DNA from: Bradyrhizobium sp. NP1
GTDB taxonomy: Bacteria; Pseudomonadota; Alphaproteobacteria; Rhizobiales; Xanthobacteraceae
NCBI RefSeq assembly: GCF_030378205.1
Contig: NZ_CP127385.1
Location: 2,210,001 to 2,274,000, forward strand
Length of the DNA stretch: 64,000 nucleotides
Reading direction: 5' to 3'
In this document: positions 46,074-53,903 of the stretch, in pieces
Layout: every line of letters starts with the position of its first letter
Position numbering within the stretch: the stretch's first letter is position 1
Program-made: the position numbers and the translations under genes
The notes under the pieces: model-generated
What the model was told of the DNA's origin: nothing
Seen by the model: the letters and a program-made list of their open reading frames with translations, nothing else
Databases searched by the model: none

Positions 46074-46540
46074 GGTGGTCCGATTCTAACATTCGCATCC
46101 CATCTGGGAGGCACGTTTGCGAATGTTAGAATCGCAGGACCACCAGCAAGTTATTGATGCTGGTGGAGCTTTGGATTTGACGTTCGCATGAGGAGCCGCG
46201 GCAGATGGCAGCGAACGTCAAATCCGCTCCACCAGGTGGTCCGATTCTGACATTCGCATCCCATCTGGGAGGCACGTTTGCGAATGTTAGAATCGCAGGA
46301 CCACCAGCAAGTTATTGATGCTGGTGGAGCTTTGGATTTGACGTTCGCATGAGGAGCCGCGGCAGATGCTAGCGAACGTCAAATTCGGTGGTCATCCATT
46401 CGCATCCCATCTGGGAGGCACGTTTGCGAATGTTAAATCGCAGGACCACCAGCAAGTTATTGATGCTGGTGGAGCTTTGGATTTGACGTTCGCATGAGGA
46501 GCCGCGGCAGATGCTAGCGAACGTCAAATCCGCTCCACCA
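46074..46540. repeat. Three tandem copies of a bipartite hairpin element
   Basis: Copies span 46074-46234, 46235-46386 and 46387-46540. Each full unit holds hairpin 1 (outer arms GGTGGTCC/GGACCACC; inner arm ends TTCGCA/TGCGAA; 20-nt loop), the linker AGCAAGTTAT, and hairpin 2 (outer arms TGGTGGAG/CTCCACCA; inner GGATTTGACGTTCGC/GCGAACGTCAAATCC). In copy 1 both stems are nearly perfect. Copy 2 lacks the 3' outer arm of hairpin 2, and copy 3 has lost part of the hairpin 1 left arm. A variant lies at 55637-55801. No coding frame is preserved. Confidence 0.92.
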
Positions 46541-46562
46541 GTGGCGGCACGGGAGAATCGGC

Positions 46563-48023
46563 ATGGCTGAAAAATTCTCGCGCAGGCAATTTGCGAGCCT
46601 TGCCGGGCTGTCGGTCGCGGCGCTGGCGGCAGGACCGCTGAGGGCGCAGGACAGTGGGGGGCTGTCGCGCGGGGCGGCCAGCTTTCCCTCCGGCTTCATC
46701 TGGGGCACGGCCACCTCGGCCTATCAGATCGAAGGCGCGGTCAAGGAGGACGGCCGCGGTCCGTCGATCTGGGACGTTTTCAGCCACACCCCCGGCAAGA
46801 TCGCCGACCGCAGCAATGCCGATCGCGCCAACGACCACTACCACCGCTACAAGGAGGACGTCGGCCTGATCCGCGACCTCGGCGCCAGGGCCTATCGCTT
46901 CTCGATCGCCTGGCCGCGGGTGTTTCCGGAAGGCAAGGGCAAGCCGAACCCCAAGGGGCTCGACTTCTACAACCGCCTGCTCGACGAGCTGCTGGCAAGC
47001 GGCATCGAGCCCTTCGCCACCCTTTATCACTGGGACCTGCCGCAGGCGCTGCAGGACCGCGTCGGCGGCTGGCAGTCGGTCGAGACCTCGAAAGCCTTCG
47101 CCGATTATGCCGGCTATGTGGCCGAACGGTTGAGCGATCGCGTCAAATCCTTCTTCACCGTCAACGAGGCGGGCCGCTTCGTGAATTTCGGCTATGGCTG
47201 GGGCATCGATGCGCCGGGGCTGAAGCTCGCGCCGGCACTGCTCAACCAGGTCCGTCACAACGTCGCGCTGGGCCATGGGCTTGCCGTGCAGGCGATCCGT
47301 GCCAAAGCGCGCCCGGGCACCCGCGTCGGGCTGGCCGAGAACATCGCGGCCTGCCTGCCTGCGATCGACACGCCCGAGAACATTGCCGCGACCGAGATCG
47401 CGACGCGCGAGCTCAATGCCGGGCTGCTCAACGTCATCCTGACCGGCCAATATACCGAGCATTTCCTCGCCTATGCCGGCAAGGACGCGCCGAAATACAC
47501 CGCCGACGAGCTGCGGATCATCGGCTCGCCGATCGATTTCGTCGGCCTCAATATCTACGCGCCGCAATATTACATCGTCGCGTCCGACAAGGTGCCGGGT
47601 TTCACCGTGCTGCCGTTTCCCTCCTCCTTTCCCCGCATGAATTCGGATTGGCTGCGCATCGGCCCGGAAACCGCCTATTGGGTGCCGCGGATCGCCGCCA
47701 AGATCTGGAACACCGGCACGATCTACATCAGCGAGAACGGCGCCTCCGCCGACGACAAGGTCTCGCCCGACGGCCACATCTACGATCTCGACCGCATCAT
47801 GTTCCTGCGCAACTATCTCGTGCAGTTGCAGCGCGCGATCACCGACGGCGCGCCGGTGCGCGGCTATTTCCTCTGGAGCCTGATGGACAATTTCGAGTGG
47901 ATCTACGGTTTCGGCAAGCGGTTCGGCGTCTACCGGGTCGACTTCGACACGCTGGTCCGCACCCCCAAGCTCAGCGTCGCCTTTTACCGCAACGTGATCG
48001 CGCGCAACGCGGTCGAGGCGTAG
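46563..48023 (+). CDS. Exported GH1 beta-glucosidase
   Basis: A 486-residue GH1 enzyme with a Tat signal peptide (SRRQFASLAGLSVAALAAGPLRA). Catalytic residues are E202 (TVNEAG; the usual NEP has Ala in place of Pro) and nucleophile E391 (YISENGA). GFIWGTATSAYQIEGA and YHWDLPQAL are typical. The ATG lies 22 bp after the hairpin repeat. Together with the GH16 enzyme it could degrade beta-glucan outside the cytoplasm. Confidence 0.9.
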   Translation: MAEKFSRRQFASLAGLSVAALAAGPLRAQDSGGLSRGAASFPSGFIWGTATSAYQIEGAVKEDGRGPSIWDVFSHTPGKIADRSNADRANDHYHRYKEDVGLIRDLGARAYRFSIAWPRVFPEGKGKPNPKGLDFYNRLLDELLASGIEPFATLYHWDLPQALQDRVGGWQSVETSKAFADYAGYVAERLSDRVKSFFTVNEAGRFVNFGYGWGIDAPGLKLAPALLNQVRHNVALGHGLAVQAIRAKARPGTRVGLAENIAACLPAIDTPENIAATEIATRELNAGLLNVILTGQYTEHFLAYAGKDAPKYTADELRIIGSPIDFVGLNIYAPQYYIVASDKVPGFTVLPFPSSFPRMNSDWLRIGPETAYWVPRIAAKIWNTGTIYISENGASADDKVSPDGHIYDLDRIMFLRNYLVQLQRAITDGAPVRGYFLWSLMDNFEWIYGFGKRFGVYRVDFDTLVRTPKLSVAFYRNVIARNAVEA

Positions 48024-48187
48024 GCTTCGCGTCGGCAGGTTTGCGCCAGCCCAAGGCGTGCCGTCCGGTCGAGGTGAGCAGATTGCGCGATCAGATCGCA
48101 AAAAGTGCCAGATTTGGGGTAAACCTCGTCCGGCAAACGATCGCGGCGGCTCCGTTGGGCCGGCCGATAGTTGAGTGAGGCCGATCG

Positions 48188-49438
48188 ATGCCCAAACCCG
48201 ACAAGACCAGCAAGAAGAACAGCATCAAGGCGCTGCTCCCGGCGCTCATCATCATGGCCGGCTCGGTTCTGTCCGGCGCACCGGCCACGGCCGAGGACCA
48301 GGCCGAATCCGCCGACGAGATCCGCATCGGCAATGTGATGCCCTATACCGGGCCCCTGGCGGCGTTTTCGAGCATCGGAAAGGCCGAAGCGGCCTATTTC
48401 GACATGGTCAACGAGCATGGCGGCATCAATGGCCGCAAGGTCAGGTTCGTTTCCTATGACGACAGCTCCGATCCGGAGGCGGCACGCGAGAAGACGCGCA
48501 AGCTGGTCGAGGCCGACCAGGTGCTGCTGGTGTTCGGTTCGTTCGGCACGCCGGGCAACCTGGCCGTGCGGCCCTACCTGAACGAGCACAAGGTCCCGCA
48601 GCTTTTCCTCGCTTCCGGCGACGAGGAATGGAGCAAGCCGAAGGCGTTCCCCTACACCATGGGCTGGCAGCCGGCATTCCGCGCCGAGGGCCGGATCTAC
48701 GCCAATTACATCCAGGCCTCCTATCCTGAGCGCAAGATCGCGGTGCTCTGGCAGAACGATCAGTTCGGCCGTGATCTGTTCCGCGGATTGCAGGAGGGGC
48801 TCGGCGACTGGGCGCGGATGATCGTTTCCGATATCGCCTTCGACCTCTCCGACAAGTCGATCGATACCCAGATCGACCTGCTCAAGGACTCCGGCGCGGA
48901 AATCCTGCTGTTCGATGGCGCCCCGGCGGTCGCGGCGCTGGCGATCCGCCGGATGGCGGAGATCGACTGGCACCCGGTATTCCTGCTCGACAACACCTCG
49001 GCCTCGATTGCGAACGCGCTGCGCCCGGCCGGGCTGGAGAATTCGATCGGCGTGATCTCGACCAGCTTTCTCAAGAATCCCGGCGATCCCGCCTGGAACG
49101 ACGATGCCGGCATGAAGCAATGGTCCGACTTCATGGACAAATACTTTCCCGACGGGAACAAGGAGGACGGCAACGCGCTGTTCGGCTATGCCGCCGCCGA
49201 GACGCTGCATCAGGTGCTGAAGCAGTGCGGCAACGACCTCTCGCGCGAGAATGTGATGCGGCAGGCCGCCTCGCTGAAGGAGTTCCGCAGCGCGATCCTG
49301 CTGCCGGGCATTGCCATCAACACCGGGCCGGAGGATTTCCGCCCCATCCAGCAGATGCGGCTGGTGCAATTCGACGGCAGCACCTGGCAGCCGATCGGCG
49401 ACACGCTCGAGAGCGCCTTCGTCGACGCCCCGAAGTAG
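48188..49438 (+). CDS. LIV-type ABC substrate-binding protein (orphan)
   Basis: A 416-residue Peripla_BP_6 protein with an N-terminal signal (SIKALLPALIIMAGSVLSGAPATA) preceded by a Lys-rich start. The mature fold begins IRIGNVMPYTGPLAAFS. No permease or ATPase gene is next to it, so it must use a distant transporter or act as a sensor. Substrate unknown. Confidence 0.87.
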   Translation: MPKPDKTSKKNSIKALLPALIIMAGSVLSGAPATAEDQAESADEIRIGNVMPYTGPLAAFSSIGKAEAAYFDMVNEHGGINGRKVRFVSYDDSSDPEAAREKTRKLVEADQVLLVFGSFGTPGNLAVRPYLNEHKVPQLFLASGDEEWSKPKAFPYTMGWQPAFRAEGRIYANYIQASYPERKIAVLWQNDQFGRDLFRGLQEGLGDWARMIVSDIAFDLSDKSIDTQIDLLKDSGAEILLFDGAPAVAALAIRRMAEIDWHPVFLLDNTSASIANALRPAGLENSIGVISTSFLKNPGDPAWNDDAGMKQWSDFMDKYFPDGNKEDGNALFGYAAAETLHQVLKQCGNDLSRENVMRQAASLKEFRSAILLPGIAINTGPEDFRPIQQMRLVQFDGSTWQPIGDTLESAFVDAPK

Positions 49439-49485
49439 CGCTGCGACGTAACACACCGCAGCGCTGCTCTGGCACTGTCCGGCCT

Positions 49486-50706
49486 TCACTGCGATGCGAG
49501 CGCGCAGCCGCCTTCGCTCAAGGCCCGGAACGCCTGTTCGCCGGGGGTCGACGCAAGCACCTTGTAAAGGTCCCAGGGGCCCTTGGACTCGCTGCGCGAC
49601 TTCACCTGAAACAGGTAGGCGGGCGGCAGGTTGCGGCCGTCGACGCGGATTTTTCCCTTGCCGAACAGTTTGTCGTCGGTCGGGATTTCCTTCATTTTGG
49701 CAACGACCTTGGCGCCGTCCTTGACGTCGCCGTTGAGCGCGACCACAGCCTTCAGATAATGCAGCACGACGGCGTAGACGCCGGCCTGCGGCATGGTGGG
49801 AACGGCCGCGTTCTTCATGCGTTGGGCGAACCGCGCGGAGAAAGCCCGCGTGTCGTCATTGAGATCCCAGTAGAAGGTTTCGGTGAGGTTCAATCCTTGC
49901 CCGGCCTCGAGCCCGAGCGCGCGCACGTCGGGCAGGAACATCAGGAGCGCCGCGATCTTCTGGCCCGACCGGGTGAGGCCGAATTCGGCTGCCTGCTTGA
50001 TCGCATTGGTGGCATCGCCCCCGGCATTGGCGAAGCCGATCACCTTGGCGCCCGAGGATTGCGCCTGCAGCAGGTAAGACGAGAAGTCCGACGTGTTGAG
50101 CGGATGGCGGACGTGGCCGATCACCTTGCCGCCGGCCTTTTCCACCGCCGCCGTCGTGTCGCGCTCCAGCGCAGCACCGAAGGCGTAGTCGGCCGTGATG
50201 AAGAACCAGCTGTCGCCTCCCGCCTTGGTGATCGCGGTCCCCGTGCTGTTGGCAAGCGCGTAGGTGTCGTAGGTCCAGTGGACGGTATTGGGCGTGCAGG
50301 CGCTGCCGGTGAGGTCGGAGGTGCCGCCGCTCGCGACCAGCGCCAGCTTGTTCTTGGCTTTCATGAGCTGGTTGACGGCGAGCGCGACGCCCGAACTGCC
50401 GAGGCCCGTGATCGCGTCGACCCCGTCCTCGTCAACCCACTTGCGCGCGATGTTGACGCCGACGTCGGGCTTGTTCTGATGATCGGCGGCGACGATCTCG
50501 ATCTTCCAGCCTTTCGCTGCAAGTCCGGAATCCTCGACCGCCATTTGCGCCGCCAGCGTCGAGCCGGCGCCGGTGGCGTCGGCGTAGAGGCCCGACTGGT
50601 CCTCCAGCACGCCGATCTTGATGGCCCTGGTTTGCGCGCCGGCCCCGGTCGCGCCGAAGCCGACCGCGCAGGCGACAAGATACGCCGAGATCCTGTTGAT
50701 CCTCAT
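49486..50706 (-). CDS. LIV-type ABC substrate-binding protein
   Basis: A 406-residue Peripla_BP_6 protein (signal MRINRISAYLVACAVGFGATGAGA, then IKIGVLEDQSGLYAD). It overlaps by 4 bp the DHDPS-family gene read before it, placing it in an operon with a DHDPS-family protein and an enolase-superfamily enzyme, which points to a sugar-acid-like ligand. GGAGG precedes the ATG. Permease genes are not present here. Confidence 0.87.
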   Translation of the reverse strand: MRINRISAYLVACAVGFGATGAGAQTRAIKIGVLEDQSGLYADATGAGSTLAAQMAVEDSGLAAKGWKIEIVAADHQNKPDVGVNIARKWVDEDGVDAITGLGSSGVALAVNQLMKAKNKLALVASGGTSDLTGSACTPNTVHWTYDTYALANSTGTAITKAGGDSWFFITADYAFGAALERDTTAAVEKAGGKVIGHVRHPLNTSDFSSYLLQAQSSGAKVIGFANAGGDATNAIKQAAEFGLTRSGQKIAALLMFLPDVRALGLEAGQGLNLTETFYWDLNDDTRAFSARFAQRMKNAAVPTMPQAGVYAVVLHYLKAVVALNGDVKDGAKVVAKMKEIPTDDKLFGKGKIRVDGRNLPPAYLFQVKSRSESKGPWDLYKVLASTPGEQAFRALSEGGCALASQ

Positions 50707-51650
50707 CGCCGTCCTCCAGCGCTGGCGCGTGCCGTCGCCGCCTGCTCTTGCGGGGCCGCCCCGGCGAGCCCGTCGAGAATGGCCGTGAGGGCGACGCGGT
50801 CCTGCTCGCCAAGTAGGCGCATCGGCCGCCGCGGCGGGCCGACCGGCCGGCCCATGAGGCCGAGGCCGGTATGGGCGACGCGGATATGGGATTTGGCGCA
50901 GATGAATTCGCAAATCGGGAACAGCTCGTCCCACAGCGTTTGCGCCGCAGCCGCGTCACGCCTCCTGGTCGCGGTCTCGAAGAACGCCATCGCCTTCCTT
51001 GGCGCGAAATTGCTGCAGACCGGCGCCCATCCGCGTGCGCCGGCGCTGAAGGCCTGCAGGCTGGTCGATTCCCAGCCGGCGATCAGGGTGACCTTGTCGT
51101 CCGTCAGCGCCCGGATGGCGCTGATCCGGGAGAGGTCGCCGGTGCTTTCCTTGATGCAGTTGACATTGTCGAGCTGTGCCAGCCTCGCCAGGAAATCCGG
51201 CTTCATGTCGACGCCGGTCGTCCACGGGTTGTTGTAGACGCAGATCGGAATGTTCACGGCGCGAGCGACCTGCTCGTAATGGGCGAACACTTCGTCCACC
51301 GTGAGCGGCCAGTAGGAGACCGGCAGCACCATGATGCCGTCGCAGCCCACGTCCTGCGCGTGGCGGGAGAGGGCGATGCAGCCACTCGTGGTTCGCGCGC
51401 CCGTGCCCGCGATGACCGAAAGCCGTCCGGCGGCATGCTTGACCGCAAGCCTGGTCGCAGCCTTCATCTCCTCGTCGGTGAACGAACCGTTGCCGCCGGT
51501 GCTGCCGAACACGCAGATGCCGTCGACGCCGTGCTCGGCCTGATAGTCGATCTCCTCGCACAGGCGCTTCTCGTCGATCCGCTCGCCATCCTCGCTTGTC
51601 GGCGTCGGAAGAAAGGTGAAAACGCGCGCCCAGAAGTTTTCCTTGTTCAT
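50703..51650 (-). CDS. DHDPS/N-acetylneuraminate lyase family protein
   Basis: A 315-residue TIM-barrel lyase or dehydratase. Signs are GSTGGNGSFTDEE, the Tyr in YNNPWTTG and the Schiff-base Lys in NCIKESTGD. Possible roles include 5-dehydro-4-deoxyglucarate dehydratase or a 2-keto-3-deoxy acid aldolase, as suggested by the enolase-superfamily neighbour. GAGGAGC precedes the ATG. It is 23 bp downstream of the enolase-family gene. Confidence 0.85.
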   Translation of the reverse strand: MNKENFWARVFTFLPTPTSEDGERIDEKRLCEEIDYQAEHGVDGICVFGSTGGNGSFTDEEMKAATRLAVKHAAGRLSVIAGTGARTTSGCIALSRHAQDVGCDGIMVLPVSYWPLTVDEVFAHYEQVARAVNIPICVYNNPWTTGVDMKPDFLARLAQLDNVNCIKESTGDLSRISAIRALTDDKVTLIAGWESTSLQAFSAGARGWAPVCSNFAPRKAMAFFETATRRRDAAAAQTLWDELFPICEFICAKSHIRVAHTGLGLMGRPVGPPRRPMRLLGEQDRVALTAILDGLAGAAPQEQAATARASAGGRR

Positions 51651-51673
51651 TGTGCTCCTCCCAATGTTGATCT

Positions 51674-52858
51674 TCATTGCAGCGGCAAACGCCGGTACTG
51701 GCCAGGATTGTCCGGATCGCGGAAGTAGTTGTAGGGACCCTCTCGCAGGAACCGCTCGTGGCAGCGCGCCAGGCGCGACTGCGACAGCGTGACGCCGAGC
51801 CCATGTCCTTCCGGCACCGCGACCATATTGTTCTTCGGATTGAACGGGCCTTCCTCGATCACGTCGTCGGACTGCCAGTGCAGGATGCATTGGCCGGGCT
51901 CGGTGACCGATGGCGTCGCCGCCATCAGGTGCAGATAGGCCGATATGCCGATGCCGGTCTCGCCGCTGAAGCACCACCAGCCGATGTTCATCCGCTCGCA
52001 CGCCGCGATGAATTTCACCGCGCGCGCAATGCCGCCAAGCACCGCGAGGTTGGTGACGAAGAAATCGGGCACGCCGAGCCGCACCGCCTTCTGCACGTCG
52101 ACGGTGTGAGTCGAGAACGAGATCCCGCTGTGCTGGCGCAGCTTCGCCATGTTCTCCAGCGTCGCGACCGGGTCTTCGTAATTGCGCACGTTATAGGGCG
52201 CGATCTCGGCCAGGATCCGCCGCGCCGTCGGCACCGACCACGACATGTTGCCGTCGAGCCGGAGCAACGCGTCGTCGCCGATCGCGGCGCGAATGGCCTT
52301 CACCGAGCGGATTTCGAGCGCTGGATCGCCGAGCTGCAGCTTGCCTTCGAACATCGTCGATCCGTGCTCGCTCTTCATCCGCGCGCAGTAGTCGGCGATT
52401 TCGCCTGCGGTTCGCTCGCCGCCGATCTCGCCGCGGCGCTGGCGGAAGGCAAAATATTCGGCGAAGGCGATCTGCTTGCGGAAGGCGCCGCCGAGCAGCA
52501 TGTAGAGCGGCTGACGGAACGCCTTGCCCTTGATGTCCCAGAGCGCGATCTCGATGCCGCCGAACGCGCGCAGCAGCGTGCTGTCGCCGGTGTTCGGCAT
52601 CACCTGCAGATCGGGGACGCAGGCGCGCTCGCAGGCCAAAAGGTCGAGCGGATCGCGTCCGGCCAGCGCCGGACCGAGCACCTCGTTGATGACGGGGGCG
52701 CATTCGGGGGAGGGTGCTTCGCCCAGCCCCGAGATGCCTTCGTCGGTTGAGACCTCGACGATGACCTTGGTGTCGCCCGGATAGACGCCCACGCCGAACA
52801 GGAAGGGGACCTGGAGCGGAATATTCACGGGCGTCGCCTTAACCCCCGTAATTTTCAT
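51674..52858 (-). CDS. Enolase-superfamily (mandelate racemase/glucarate dehydratase-like) protein
   Basis: A 394-residue protein with the N-terminal capping domain (MKITGVKATPVNIPLQ) and a modified barrel. Metal-ligand motifs RLDGNMSW and YEDP are present. The K-x-K catalytic motif reads KLQ, and the segment aligned with the His of glucarate dehydratase (CHSN) reads CFSGE. Thus the usual acid/base residues look altered. It is the first gene of the three-gene operon ending at 49486 and is divergent from the GntR gene. Confidence 0.82.
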   Translation of the reverse strand: MKITGVKATPVNIPLQVPFLFGVGVYPGDTKVIVEVSTDEGISGLGEAPSPECAPVINEVLGPALAGRDPLDLLACERACVPDLQVMPNTGDSTLLRAFGGIEIALWDIKGKAFRQPLYMLLGGAFRKQIAFAEYFAFRQRRGEIGGERTAGEIADYCARMKSEHGSTMFEGKLQLGDPALEIRSVKAIRAAIGDDALLRLDGNMSWSVPTARRILAEIAPYNVRNYEDPVATLENMAKLRQHSGISFSTHTVDVQKAVRLGVPDFFVTNLAVLGGIARAVKFIAACERMNIGWWCFSGETGIGISAYLHLMAATPSVTEPGQCILHWQSDDVIEEGPFNPKNNMVAVPEGHGLGVTLSQSRLARCHERFLREGPYNYFRDPDNPGQYRRLPLQ

Positions 52859-52903
52859 CCGTTTCCGCTCCCCGGCTCCTCAATCGAGCGGATCAAAGCA
52901 CAA

Positions 52904-52936
52904 GTCAGGCTGTCTGACAAGCAGATAGCATGCTAT
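52904..52936. promoter_or_regulatory. Two palindromes between divergent enolase-family and GntR genes
   Basis: GTCAG-GCTGT-CTGAC (52904-52918) and the perfect ATAGCATGCTAT (52925-52936) lie about 50-60 bp from both starts. They are candidate operators of the adjacent GntR-family regulator; the first resembles the GT-x-AC style of FadR-type sites. Confidence 0.45.
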
Positions 52937-52993
52937 GAGATAGCCGGACCGTTGCCAGAATCGCCGGGGCTTCGTAGTGCTCGGGAGGCGGAT

Positions 52994-53731
52994 TTGAACG
53001 AGATGCCGAAATTACTGTCGCCGAACGCCTCCCTGCCGCGCGTGGCCAAGACGTCCCTGGTGGATGAAGTGATCGCCGCGATGCGCGGCATGCTCGGCAA
53101 GGAGGCCTGGGCTCCCGGCAGCAAGCTGCCCTCGGAGCAGGAACTGAGCCGGCAACTTGGCGTCGGCCGCTCCACCGTGCGCGAGGCCCTGCGTGTGCTC
53201 GGTCATCTCGGGCTTGTGGAGTCGCGCAGCGGCCTTGGGACCTATGTGATCGACCGCGGCATGCCGCAGGGCCGCATCGCGGCGACCCAGAGCGCGGATG
53301 CGCTGATCGAGCTCTACGAATTCCGCAAGGCGATCGAGATTCCCGCCGCCCGGCAGGCGGCCGAGCGGCACAGCGCGGCCCAGATGGCGCGCATCAAGTC
53401 GGCCTGGACCGATTGCGAGCGCGCGGTGAAGCGGAACAGCGCCGACGAGTTCGCGCAGCTCGACTATCAGTTCCATTTCGCGATCGTGCTTGCCGGCGGC
53501 AACCGCTTCGCGATCGAGGCCTATCGCGGCATCGAGGAGTCCTTTGCGCGCAACGTGACCATGATCCTGGGCCAGGGACAGTTGCGCAGCATGCTGCATT
53601 TTCACGACGATCTGATCGACGCGATCGACCGGCGCGACGCCGAGGCTGCCGAGCGCGAGGCAAGAGAAAATTTCGTCGAAACCGACGTGCGGCTGAAGCT
53701 CTTGCTTCAGGGCGATGCGAACGCGCGGTAG
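52994..53731 (+). CDS. GntR-family regulator (FadR/FCD subfamily)
   Basis: A regulator of about 245 residues. Winged helix (about 15-85): SKLPSEQELSRQLGVGRSTVREALRVL. FCD domain (about 105-235) with metal-type His residues (YQFHFAIV, MLHFHDDLIDAI). TTG 52994 lies five bases after GGGAGG; ATG 53003 is the alternative. It is divergent from the enolase-family operon and is probably its repressor. Confidence 0.86.
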   Translation: MNEMPKLLSPNASLPRVAKTSLVDEVIAAMRGMLGKEAWAPGSKLPSEQELSRQLGVGRSTVREALRVLGHLGLVESRSGLGTYVIDRGMPQGRIAATQSADALIELYEFRKAIEIPAARQAAERHSAAQMARIKSAWTDCERAVKRNSADEFAQLDYQFHFAIVLAGGNRFAIEAYRGIEESFARNVTMILGQGQLRSMLHFHDDLIDAIDRRDAEAAEREARENFVETDVRLKLLLQGDANAR

Positions 53732-53903
53732 ATCCGCCGCGGTTTAGGCCCGCCGCCGACGCGCAGGCATTTGTTGCGCTGCGATAGTCGTCGCATGATG
53801 TCCGATTGCAACCCCATGCCGTCGATCGCGATTTATCTGGCGGGACGTTCGATCCCGTATCAAGATAGTTGCCCGCGTTTGCATCGATCGTTTGGAGGCT
53901 CAT

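Noticed and set aside
46074..46540. CRISPR-like array
   Set aside because: The units abut without unique spacers, consist of long hairpins and have no cas genes nearby.
49120..51237. Plus-strand frame of 705 codons across the binding-protein and DHDPS genes
   Set aside because: It runs antisense through two genes with clear family motifs; the translation has no domain.
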